A stretch of DNA of 64,000 bases, taken from NCBI GenBank assembly GCA_948567375.1, contig OX419756.1:24716552-24780551 (forward strand), given 5' to 3'. Position numbers and translations under genes: made by a program. Every line of letters begins with the position of its first letter. Position 1 is the stretch's first letter. Under the pieces are notes generated by a model. The model saw only the letters and a list, made by a program, of their open reading frames with translations, was not told the origin of the DNA and did no database searches. Shown one piece after another: positions 31,641-42,093 of this stretch. The stretch comes from Lunularia cruciata. Taxonomy: Eukaryota > Streptophyta > Marchantiopsida > Lunulariales > Lunulariaceae.

Positions 31641-32500
31641 GAAGGTGAGGTCAATGTCAAAGAAGGACCTACCGGCTATCTATCATATTGAACAAGAAGA
31701 TTTGGGATCTCCCGAGGTAGACACGGAGATTACAAGGTGCATGATCACATCGATACCCATTGATTCGGGGTTGGTGTGAATGTCATGACCAAAGATACTG
31801 CAAATCGACTTGGGTATCATATGTTTGAGCCAACACCCCGAGTGTTGAAGTTTGCAGACCAAACCAGGAGACGGCCTTTGGGCATGCTGTCAAACATAAC
31901 CACGATCATTGGAGGGGTTCTCTTCAAGTTGAATTACATTGTGTTGCGACTAGTGACAAAGACTGGTTACCCTCTGTTGATCGGAAGACCCAGGTTGTAC
32001 AGTGCTCAAGTTGTGGTGGATTGGCATCAGTAGAAGTTAAGATTCAAGGACATTTCATCCGAAGATCATAAGCAGATGACTGTGAGTTGGACGAAAGTTC
32101 TTCAACTTGGGGAAACAAGTTCATTGGAAGGGGAGGACAAATCCGAAGACTCATTGTCTTCGTCTTGAGACAAATCCAAAGACGAAGTCCAAGTTAACTA
32201 TTTGGAATGCTACGAGGTGGATGTCAAAGACGAAGATCCATATGACCTCGCCTCGGGTGAACCTGACTTGGAGGAAGGAGGCTTGATGGCAGCTTGCCTT
32301 GAGTTAAGCCGAGTAAGCCACATTGAAGGAGTCATCAACCCCAATGACTGTCAAGATGTTTTATTTATGGAAGGAAAAATTTTGAAAATTTTGAAGACAG
32401 TCTTTTTGGAGGAGTTGGCAAGATACACCGCCCTGTTCATAGAATTCCAGGATGTATTTGCCTGGTCTATTGATCAAATGCCGGGTATTCCATGAGAATT
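31641..32500 (+). pseudogene. pro: Decayed aspartic protease and linker of element E
   Basis: The active-site region reads IDSG and then, after a one-base loss near 31770, GVNVMTKDTANRLGY. The flap and hydrophobic core follow (RRPLGMLSNITTIIGGV, YPLLIGRP). An acidic linker leads to VFAWSIDQMPGIP and a TGA at 32493-32495; element F has TGA at the same codon (48698-48700). The Asp is retained, but the frameshift would abolish the product. Confidence 0.7.
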
Positions 32501-33706
32501 CGGAGAACACCGGATTGATCTGGTTGAAGGTGCAGTTCCGGTTTGGCAGCGACAATACAGCCAAAACCCAAATTACTCGCTTTTGGGTAAAGATGAAATC
32601 GACAAGTACTTAGGGGCCATAATCATCTTCCTTTTCTTAAGCAATGAATGGGTTTCCCCCATTATCATTGTCCCGAAGAAGAAAATAGGGAAGATCTGAG
32701 TGTGCCAAGACTTCCAAAAGTTGAATGCAGTCATAAGGAAAGATCATCATCCCTTGCCTTTACCAATACAATTTTACATCAGGTAGCGGGTCATCCTTGT
32801 TATAGTTTTCTTGATGGATTTTCAAGGTACAATCAAGTATCCATTCAAGAAGAGGACAAGGATAAAACCACCTTCACGACCAATTGGGGCACTTTTGCTT
32901 ACAATCAAATGCCCTTTGGGTTGTGTAATGCTCCGGCTACTTTCCAGCGGATGATGAATTCAATCTTCAAAGATTTCTTGTGCAAATTTGTGGAAGTTTT
33001 CATTGATGATTTTTGTGTGTTTGGGCGAAGAGATGTACATTTAGATTACCTTTGCCAAACTTTTGACAGGTGTCGTTTTGCCGGCATGTCATTACACCCA
33101 AAGAAATGCTTCTTCGCAATGAAGGAAGGAATTCTTCTGGAGCATCGTGTGTCAAGCCGAGGTATTGAAGTCAACGTCAAGAAGGTTAAGATAATCGTAG
33201 CTTTGGAATCCCCAAAGAACATCCCGGAGCTGAGAGCCTTCTTGGGACATGTCAGATACTATAGAAGCTTCGTGTCAAATTATGCGGTGCTTGCTGCACC
33301 ACTTACAAAGCTTCTGAAGAAATCCAAAGACTATATGTGGGAAGAAAATCAAGAAGATGCTTTCCAGGTGTTGAAGAAGAAGTTGGTTGAAGCACCAGTT
33401 ATGAGGGCCCCAAATTGGGACATCCCCTTTCATATATATGTGGACTTTTTGTCCATGGCCATCAGAGTTGTCTTAAGTCACAAGGACGAAAAGAAGAAGG
33501 ACTACCTGGTGTTTTATGCCAGCCGCCAACTTTCAATTTCTAAAAAGAACTATTCAATGACTGAAAGAGAAGCACTCGGAATGGTGTATGCCTGCAAGAA
33601 GTTTTGCCACTATCTGTTGGGATACGAGTTTGTCTTCTATGTTGACCATTACGCATTGCAACATTTGGTCAAGAAGGCAGATTTATCCAGGCAAATTGCA
33701 AGTTAG
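32501..33706 (+). pseudogene. pol: Decayed reverse transcriptase and RNase H of element E
   Basis: The start of RT is in one frame (EWVSPIIIVPKKK, with a stop near 32697). After a one-base loss near 32765 the frame stays open to a TAG at 33704: FLDGFSRYNQV (catalytic Asp), MPFGLCNAPATFQRMM, FIDDFCVFG (catalytic Asp pair), LRAFLGHVRYYR, then RNase H with YVDFLSMAI, ASRQLS...YSMTEREAL and YVDHYALQHL. The TAG replaces a Trp codon that F still has. FIDD in place of the common YIDD or YADD is shared with family X. Confidence 0.85.
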
Positions 33707-35086
33707 ATCTTGTTGTTACAAGAATTCACATATACTATACAAGTAAGGAAGGGAGCTTTGCATTCGAATGCGGACTTCCTGTCCAGGTTAGAAACTCAAG
33801 ACCAGGAGTGGGAAATTGACGATCGGTTCCCTGACGAAGAGTTGTATCAATTATCAGCAATACAAAGTACGAGGTATGCAACAGAATATCACTATCTACA
33901 TACTCTCCATTGTCCTGAAGGGATGGACCCGGAGCAGAGGGCAGTCTTTCTCAAGAAAATGGGGTTGTACTAGCTTAAACACATCATTTTATTTAAGATG
34001 GGCAAAGACAAAGTACTTTGGCGATGCTTGGAGTCATACAAAGTAGGAGGAGTGATTGAATCTTTACACTCTGAAGCATTGGGAGGACACTATGCTCTGA
34101 AGAATACTGTAAAGAAAATTCTTTTGGCAGGGTATTGGTGGCCTACAATGTACAAAGACGTGTATGCTCATATCCGAAGCTGTGATGCTTGTCAAAGAAC
34201 GGGGAAGCCGACGTCTACTTCTCAATGGCCTTTGAGACCAATTTTGCCTTTGGCCCCAATTGAGAAATGGAGGATTGATTTTGTTGGTCCCATTCAACCA
34301 GTGACCCAAGTCACAAGAAAGCAGTACATTTTGGTTTGCACTGACTATGCTACCAAGATGGTCAAAGCTGAAGCAACTCGCAGAGATGATGCTGAAACTG
34401 TGGCGGAATTTTTCTTTCAAAACATCATCTCCCAATATGGGTGTCCTCTAGAATTGGTCAGTGACCGAGGAACACACTTTTTGAACTCTTTAATGGAGGC
34501 ATTGACCAAGAACTTGCAGATTAAACATCGGAAGACGACTCCTTATAACCCAAAAGCAAATGGCTTAACGGAAAAGGTGAATGGGTTACTTTGCAAAATT
34601 TTGAATAAGGTGACTGTCAATTATGCCTATGATTGGGACATGAAATTACCAGCCGTGTTATGGGCATATCAAACAACAGAAAAGATTACAACCAAACAAA
34701 CTCCATACTTCTTGACATATGGCTTGCATCCCATACTACCAGTTGAATTTGAAGTACCGACATATCGGATTCTTTGCAAAGAACGACTGTCAGAGGAAGA
34801 AAGTCAGGTTCTTCATATTCATCAACTGATGTGGTTAGAAGAGAAAAGAGACAATGCAATGCAAACCACGAAAGAAGTACAAGCACAGAGGAAAGTCAAG
34901 CACAATAAGCAAATCAAGCTTGTGGCTGTACGTGAAGGAGATATGGTTTTGTTTTATGAGAATTGCCAAATATTTTTTCTAGGCAAGCTGCATTTGAGAT
35001 GGATGGGTCCCTATCGAGTTCTTCATCTTTATGAAAATGGGTCCATGCAGCTTGTAGACCTGGAAGGTAATCCTTTTGCCACTTGA
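33707..35086 (+). pseudogene. pol: Integrase of element E, largely preserved
   Basis: After the TAG at 33971 the frame is open from 33998 to 35086 (362 codons). In this stretch the zinc site is H24, H31, C62, C65, and the DDE triad is Asp94, Asp156, Glu192, with 35 residues between the last two. The core motifs RIDFVGP, LVSDRGTHF and NGLTEKVNG are intact. The C-terminus carries KLHLRWMGPYRVLHLYE and no chromodomain. This is the least damaged protein block in E. It ends about 90 bp before the polypurine tract. It is classed as pseudogene because the polyprotein frame upstream is broken. Confidence 0.85.
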
Positions 35087-35177
35087 GTAAACGGGTGGAG
35101 GGTTCGGAGATATTGGACCATAGACTTGGAAGTCTCTAAGACACCCAAGGTTGATGTTTGCGGGGATGCTCACATTT

Positions 35178-35190
35178 GAGGGAGGGGGTA
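35178..35190 (+). other. Polypurine tract of element E
   Basis: GAGGGAGGGGGTA directly precedes the 3' LTR start TGTGGTGCCC at 35191. The same tract with one change precedes the F 3' LTR. Confidence 0.88.
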
Positions 35191-38100
35191 TGTGGTGCCC
35201 ACATTTTTTTGTTTTTTCTCAAAGTAGAGAAGAAGAAGTGTATAGAGAAGTCAGATTGTGCTTGTATGGCCAAAGAAGGCAAAGAAAAGAGTCTTCGGGA
35301 TGAAACCCAAAGTAAAGTGACTTTGGGTCATAAGGCAAAGTACTTGGAAATGCCCTGTCAGCATACAACCCGAAGTAAGGAGTCTTCGTATCAGGGGGAG
35401 CTCAACCTGAGGTGAAGTCTGTCTAACAACCTTTCGTCGGGGCAAGAAATTCAAGAAGGGACCGTTCAAAACTGGCGGCCCATACACGTGAAGTACAATT
35501 GAGTGCACTGGCACTTTACTGCCCGTGCACTTAAGTGCATGCAGGAGGTGTGATTTCTTGGTAGAAACTCAAATTGAAGAGAGACGAAGAAAGCGCAACT
35601 CTATAAAAATCAAGCTTGCGACAAAGCAATGTCGAGCAATTTTCCTTTGCCATTGAGAAGTCATCCTATACGTGATCGTGGGAAGGGAAATAGAGTAGAA
35701 GATGCCCTAGAATGTAAGGGAGAAGTTGCAAGAGTGAAACCGAGAGACAATGAGAAAGCAGAAAAGATGGGAGGAGGAAAGAAGAACTCCAAATTTGCAG
35801 TGAGGAATCATGCAATTTGGAGGTTAGATATAATCGCAAGAATTGAAGCCGACTTTGGATTACATTCTTGGCATGGAACTGGAATGTTAGTTTTCCAGGT
35901 TTCATGACTGAGATCATCGAGAGCAAGTGTCTCGACGGACCCGAGGAAGAAGGGAAGAGAGGAAATCTGGCTTGCAAGATAGAGTCGGATTGAAGATTAG
36001 TACTCGGGAAGGAAGCAAGCACGGAGCAAGGTGCCACGTTCTTGGGGAAGGGAGAAATAGCCAAAGAAACCCAAGAAGTGAGGGATGCATTCTCGTCAAA
36101 GTAGACAAACAATGGATACAAAGTAGAGAGCTATAAAGATCCTGTCAAGAGGGGGATTGTGAGTGCTCTGATGGCCATCCTGAAGCCGGAGAGAATAATC
36201 TATGTGATGAAACACAAAGCGGTGTTCTTTCACAAATTGTTTGCAGGAGAACCAATCAATAGGGCAAGATATTTCTTTGAGAGAACGTGACAAATGGTGT
36301 GGAATCTGCGGGATAAATTGCCTCCACATTACATCGTGCCGTTTGCAGCCCATTTCTACTTCAGGTTAAATTTGCTGAACTCGGCAGAGCGCAATAGAAT
36401 GTTGTCGCATTCCATCCCAATTTAAGAAGAGAAGTCGATGTAGAGGAGCAGTAGTACATCTTACAAATCAGAAGCACAGATGAGTACTACAAGAAGATGG
36501 GGAAGAATGTGGAGATAGAAGCGAGTACTCCAAAATTGAAGAAGCAAAGTCAACAGGGCAAAGCCAAAGACAAGACGAAACCGTGGAAGAATAGGAGAGG
36601 AAACCCGAGGCAAAGAATGGTGGTAATTGAGTTAGAAAATGAAGACTCGGAAGGTGAAGCCGAGTGTAAGTCCGAACATTCGGAACGTGAGGAGGAGCCC
36701 GAGCTAACGCTACAAAGTAGAGATACAAGTAGTGATAGTGATGAAGGTGGAGAAATGACGTTGGTGCCAGCTGCTGCAGAGGAGGAAGAAGAAGTGCATG
36801 CAGAGATCAAGGCCGAGGACAACACAAAGTTGGAGGATGAGATACCCAAGGCCAAAGAAAAGGTGATTGCAATTCAGAGGGGAGTCTGCTTGAGATGCAA
36901 GGCGAAGTGTGATGCAGGTCTGAGTAAAGTAAAAGAAGAAATGAACAAAAGCTTGGGAAGCGAGGCGTTTGTTCCGATACGAAGACTGCATAGACGAATG
37001 TGAGTATCGGGTGAACACGAAGTGAGAAGGGAGATTGCTACGCAAGAAGAGGTAGTAGCAAGCAATGGAGTAGAGTACCTACGGGAGGTTGTGTGTCCAC
37101 TACTGATGAAATTGGAGCACAAGAAGAAGGAAATGAAATCAACTTGTCCAGAAGTGAAGACTATGTTGCAGGTCTTAGCACAATTAGAAGAAGAGAACTC
37201 GGAGTTGAAAAAAATCATAACCCAAGGTGAGGAGGAAAGTGAAGTACTGCAAGCGGAGGGAGGAGTGAAGACTCAGGTAATTGAAGACTTGAAGAGAGAA
37301 GTGAGATATCAAGAAGAGCTTGTTAAGAAGAGTGACATAGCAAGGGAAAGGCAAGTAGCAGAATATGCAATTTTGAAGTAGCAGTTTGCAGATTCACAAG
37401 TAGAACTTATCCATGCTATGGTGAAGGTAGCGGTGAAGGACCAAGAGCTCAATAGGGTGATGGAGAGTGTAGAAGAGAAGAAGCAACTCTGGCAAAGAGA
37501 GTTAGCAGCACGATATAGGGAAGAAGAGAGATTATGAGAGTTACTTTGTTATCAGGAAGAGAAGATTGTACAGAAGGAGAAGGAAACAGTGAAAGCCGAG
37601 TTCAAAGCAAAGTTGGCAATGTACAAGGAGGATTGGCTTGCAGATCGAGAATGTAGTGCCCGTTGCTTGAGCTTGATTTCGAGTATCAATGTTGTACTTG
37701 TGTTTGTGAGTGTTTGGAGAAATTCAAAGTGTAAGTCATTGTGCTTGTTGGATGTTGGATTCCGTAGCCTTGATCTTCATTCTGTTTGTTTGATCCTGAG
37801 TGAAGTGAAATCAAAGCAATGCCTTGACAGATCTGAGAGGAATAATAGTGTTGGTAGTATTCTGCATTTATGAGTGTAGTGCAAAATTGATGTGAAGCAA
37901 TTTTGATTGAGGAAGTTGTGCCTTCAGTGGAGGGGTGGAACACAATTCTGAGGTGAAGTCGTTTTGCAGTGAAGTGCCATTTTTGGGAGAGCCTGAATCA
38001 TCACAATCAAGATTGTTTGGAAAGATTTGATGGAGTTGTGATTATGGAGTGTGAATTTGTGACAAGACTGCGAATCAAGGCTTGTTTCTCTCTTCTGGGT

Positions 38101-38251
38101 GTAGTTTCTACCTGAGAGACTTAAGAAGAATTCAAGAAGAACTGAAATTGTTACTTTGACTTTGTATTTGACCAATTTTGACTCGTATCTTTGCGGGAAC
38201 AAACTTTACTAACCTGATTACCGCAAAAGTGATATTTGCCGAGTTGTCATA
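35191..38251 (+). repeat. 3' LTR of element E (3061 bp, internally deleted)
   Basis: Matches the 5' LTR from its head to about 37650 (CAGATCGAGA), then jumps to sequence equivalent to about 28424 in the 5' LTR. About 735 bp of coiled-coil and tail coding sequence and the TATA region are missing. It has about 30 extra bases near 35505-35540. It ends GAGTTGTCATA, the terminal CA having become TA. Confidence 0.88.
35629..37655 (+). pseudogene. U3-encoded Y protein, truncated (E 3' LTR)
   Basis: Starts MSSNFPLPL and keeps the N-terminal RLDIIARIE block (35629-35907, ending in a frameshift), the acidic region (36497-37003, with SRDTSSDSDEGGE and CLRCKAKCD) and a coiled-coil block (37022-37381). 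The C-terminal coiled coil and tail were lost in the deletion near 37655. The frame retained here and in the 5' LTR share amino-acid motifs but carry different stops and frameshifts, so most of this decay followed insertion. Confidence 0.6.
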
Positions 38252-39217
38252 AGTTAAAAGATAAGGAAGTAGATAGATTACCTATGAGTTTAATTGCAGA
38301 TTGGAGTGAAGAAGTAGTAGAAATAGAGAAGGATTTAGTGGTATTTGGTAGACCCAAAGACATAGAAGTCTGTGAAAGAACCTCGGGTTCAGTAGAAGAA
38401 GTAGAAGTAGACATTGGATTGGAGTAGTAAATAATTTGAGATATGAATCAATAGATATGAAGAAGTGGGTTCCCATTTTAGATTTGGAGATTTTTAGGAA
38501 ACAATTTAGGTAGTGAGATAACTGTCAAGTGCTCAACCTATGTAAAGGAGGCCTTTGTAGTAAAATGTTATTCAATGTTCATTATTCTTGAGAGTAGATA
38601 AAGAAAACTGATGTGACGTAGTGCTTGTTGCTTGAGCTTTATTCCAAGTGTCAATTTTGTGTCTGTGTCTGTGAGTGTTGAGAAAAATTCAAATGCAAGT
38701 CAATGTGCTTGTTAGATATTGGATTCCGCAACCTTGATCTTCATTCTTGTGTTTGATCTTGAGTGAAGTGCAATTGGAGCAATGCCTTGACAAATCTAAG
38801 AGGAATTGTAATGTTGGTAGTATTTTGCATTTGTGAATGCAACATTGAGTTGATGTGAAGCAATTTCAATCAATGAAGTTGTGCCTTCAATGGAGGGGTG
38901 TAACATAATTTTGAGGCAAAGTTGTTTTACTTGAAAGTAGCCATTTTTGGGATGGATTGGCTCATCACAATTGAGTTTGTTTGGACAGAATTGAAAGATT
39001 TGTGATTATGGGTGACAAATTGTTACGACAAGAATGTGAATCAATGCTTGTTACTCTCTTTTTGGTGTAGTTGCTACATGAGAGACTGAAGATGTAATCA
39101 AGAAGAACTACATTGTTACTATTTTCTTTGTATTTGGATATGTTTGACTTGTATCTCTACGGGAACAAACTTTACTTACTTGATTACCGCAAAAGTGATA
39201 TTTGCCAGGTTGTCACA
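38252..39217 (+). repeat. LTR C, segment 3 (tail)
   Basis: Resumes the U3 tail frame (DKEVDRLPMSLIADWSEEVVEIEKD...VDIGLE, stop near 38427), then the conserved LTR tail ending GCCAGGTTGTCACA at 39217. Its continuity with 25256 confirms that element E interrupts LTR C. Confidence 0.78.
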
Positions 39218-39349
39218 ATTGTGCAACAACACATTATAAGATTAAGACTTCATCAAGGAAGTTCTGAAATGTCAAGATGATATCTTATGCCTCTTAATAA
39301 ATGCCCTAAAGGAGTTAAAATCTTAGGCCTAGGCAAGGGTTTGATCTTT

Positions 39350-41672
39350 CAAAGACCAAGAGTGATAAAGCACATAATTCAATCAAAGTGCAAGAGGCAT
39401 ATTCCCTCACTTGCAATGAGGAATCTTGCAATTTAGAGACTAGATGTAGTGGCAAGGATCAAAGTATTGAGTAGGCTTTGGATCACATTTTTGGCTTGGA
39501 ATTGGAACTAAAGTTGTCCATGTTTCATGGGAAAATTGGCTGTAATACAAAGATAGTCCCAATATAGAGGAGAATAGATGAAATCTGGCTCAATGGATTG
39601 AGTTGGATTGGAGATTATTCTTGGTGAGAGAAGCTGTGTATGCAAGAGGAGTCACCTTCTAATCAAAGTGTCATTTGTCGGAGGAGATTGTAGAGGTGAG
39701 GAATTCCTTTAGTGCTCCTCACACTAAGAATGGGTAAAAGGTAGATAGTTATAAAGACCCAATAATGCAAGGTATTGTTGAGGCTTTGATGGTAATTTTT
39801 AAGCCAAAGGAAACCACCTATGTAATAAAGCAACAAGCATTATTAGAGAAAAGGTGAATTGTGCAAAGTGCTTCATCAAAAAGTAGGGTAGATGATTGGG
39901 AATTGGAGAATGAACTTGCCACCCTACTACTTTGTGCTATTTTCAGCCCGTTTATATTTGGGATTGAACCTACTTAGCTTGGAGGAGAAGGAGAAGATGG
40001 TGTCGCACTTTCACCTAGATTTACATCAAGATATAGATGAAGACAAGCAATACTACATAAGGTAGATCCAAGGGAGTGATGAACACTTTGCTAAGATGGA
40101 GTAGGAGAAGGTAGTGGTGGTGAGTGTCCCAATGCCAAGGAAGGGGGGTAGACCCAAGGAGGTGGCATCACCAATTCAGCCACAAAAGACTACGAGATTG
40201 AACCCAAGGTGAGAAATGGGAATGGTGGACTTGTTATTGGGTGCAAAACTTGAAGGAGAAGCTGAGTCTAAGTACAAGGATTCAGAAGAAGAAGAAGAAG
40301 AAGAAGAAGAGCTCATGTTGCACAGTAAGGAGTCAAGCAATGAGAGTGATGGAGAACCCAAAGTTTAGCAGTTGGTTGAAGAAGGAGCTAAGGAAGGTGA
40401 TTGAGAGTTCCATGTGCAAAGTGAACGTATGGAAGGAGGAGATAAACAATACTTGGAGTTGCCCAAGGTGGATATTTTGGAGGATAGAGAAGAGGAGCCA
40501 ATACTAGAATTTCCATGGGGAGCAAAATCAAAGATAAGTTGTAGCTCACAATTACAAGAACAAGTAGAGCCAAGGAAGAAGAAGAAAGCTCAGGAGGAAT
40601 CAATTTCAAGATAAGAAGATCAAGACTTTGGAGTGAAGGTACTAGCATAAGACTATCAAAGCCAAAGTTAGAGAAGAGGATGGGGAAGAGTATAGAGGTG
40701 CAAGTTATATGTCAAAGATCATGTGTCCATTACTCTTGGAGTTGCAAGAGGAGAGGAAGGAGATATAGGGAGATCATCCCAAGTAAAGGATGAGTTGCAT
40801 TTAGTGAAGTAATTGAGCACATAATTCCTAGAGTTGAATGAGAAGTTAACCCAAGGAGAGGAGAAACCCAAAGTACTTTGGGTGGACACGGTACTTTGGA
40901 GGAAGAACTTCAATAATCTGCAAGAGAATTTTGTGAAGCGCAGTGGTGATCTTAAACAACAAGCTAAAGAGTTGAGGACCAAAAAGCAACATTTGAGAAG
41001 GTGAAAGAGAATTCAATGAATTCTAACTTGACGTAATGCACTTGAAAGCCATTGTAGTAGTGAGGGAGCAAGAGTTGGAGAAATTGAGGTTGGTTGTCGT
41101 GGAGAAGGATCAAGCTTGACAATGCAAATTATCAAGTAAAGATTGGGAAGAAAAAAAATTGAGAGGTCCGATCAGGAATGCAAAGGCTCCACTTATCCTC
41201 TATGCAAAACATAAGGAAGCATTGAAGGTAGATTTTGAAGAAGAGTTGAAGATGTACCGGAATGAATTGAAAGCAAAGAGAACTCATGAGGAGTTAGATC
41301 CAAAGCAAACATTGGGATCAATAGGAGAGATTTTTGGGAAGATGAAAGTCATGCTTATACTGAAACTAAGGTGAAGTTGAAGGAATCAAGATTGCATGGG
41401 TTGACTTAGTTAGATCAAACTTAAATGAAATTTGAAGTACATTGAAGGTAGAAACCAAATGTGAAGTAGTTGACATAGAAGTGTAGGTGAATTTGGGTGA
41501 ATTACCTAAGTCCATTGAAGTAGTCAGAGAAGAGAACAAGAATGTAGTTAGTATACCATTGACTCCAATATCAATTTAGACAGAAGAAGTAGTAGGAGTA
41601 AAAGAATATGTAAATGTTATAGATAGATCTGAAGTGCAAAGAGGTGCTTGAAGATACATTGGATGTAGAAGT
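39350..41672 (+). pseudogene. U3-encoded Y protein remnant in LTR B
   Basis: Heavily decayed. Recognisable pieces include FLVLE-type residues of the N-terminal block near 39480, a segment near 39900-40020 (NLPPYYF, LNLLSLEEKEKMVSHFH), an acidic block near 40250-40360 (ELMLHSKESS, NESDGEPKV) containing a GAA microsatellite, and coiled-coil pieces to 41374. The tail resumes at 62854 (EAKVEVHIKLEYE) after element F. Confidence 0.5.
40285..40311. repeat. (GAA)n microsatellite
   Basis: About nine GAA units within the acidic part of the LTR B frame. They would encode a Glu-rich run and lengthen that region relative to other copies. Confidence 0.85.
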
Positions 41673-42093
41673 TGTGGTACCCACATTTTTTTTTCTTTTG
41701 TTTTGTTAGAGTTTTTGAAGAAGAAGTTAGTAAGAAAGCCCAATTACAAAGGAAACCCAAAGTGTGCACGGGTTTGTCTTTGGAGTATACCCAAAGAAAT
41801 AAACTTCAGGTCAGAAAGTGGAAGTACTCGAATGGGGGTACAAAGAGACAAGTCCAAAGTAGTATTTGTCTTCAAACCGAAACGCAAAGGCCAATACAAA
41901 GACTGTCTAACAACCTTTCTATGTGGCAAGAAAGTACACTTCAAGAAATGGCGGAGGCAAGAGAAGCATGCCTTGACAATGACAGGAAATCAACACATTA
42001 AAGAAGGAGGACTCACTTTTGAAAGTGATTGAAGAATGATTGCACTTCGGGGTAATATAAAATTATGACTGTGTAGGGGAAAATTGAATAAGT

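Larger units (their letters stand above)
25257..38251 (+). mobile_element. Complete family Y element E (about 13.0 kb)
   Basis: In order: 5' LTR 25257-29021, tRNA-Asp-like primer site, decayed gag-pro-RT-RNaseH-integrase, polypurine tract, 3' LTR 35191-38251. The flanks GGTTG (25252-25256) and AGTTA (38252-38256) agree at three of five bases, and LTR C text resumes in register. The two LTRs differ at roughly 6 percent of sites over their first 300 bp by eye, so E is much older than X1 or X2. All protein blocks contain stops, except integrase from 33998. The polypurine tract lies only about 90 bp after the integrase stop, and the extra reading frame lies beyond it, in U3. Confidence 0.9.
39218..41672 (+). 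repeat. LTR B, segment 2
   Basis: Resumes LTR B after LTR C. AAGACTTCATCAAGGAAGTT matches LTR A near 21015. It runs through the decayed U3 frame and is cut at 41672 by element F (flank GAAGT; the second copy after F is GAAGC). Confidence 0.78.
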
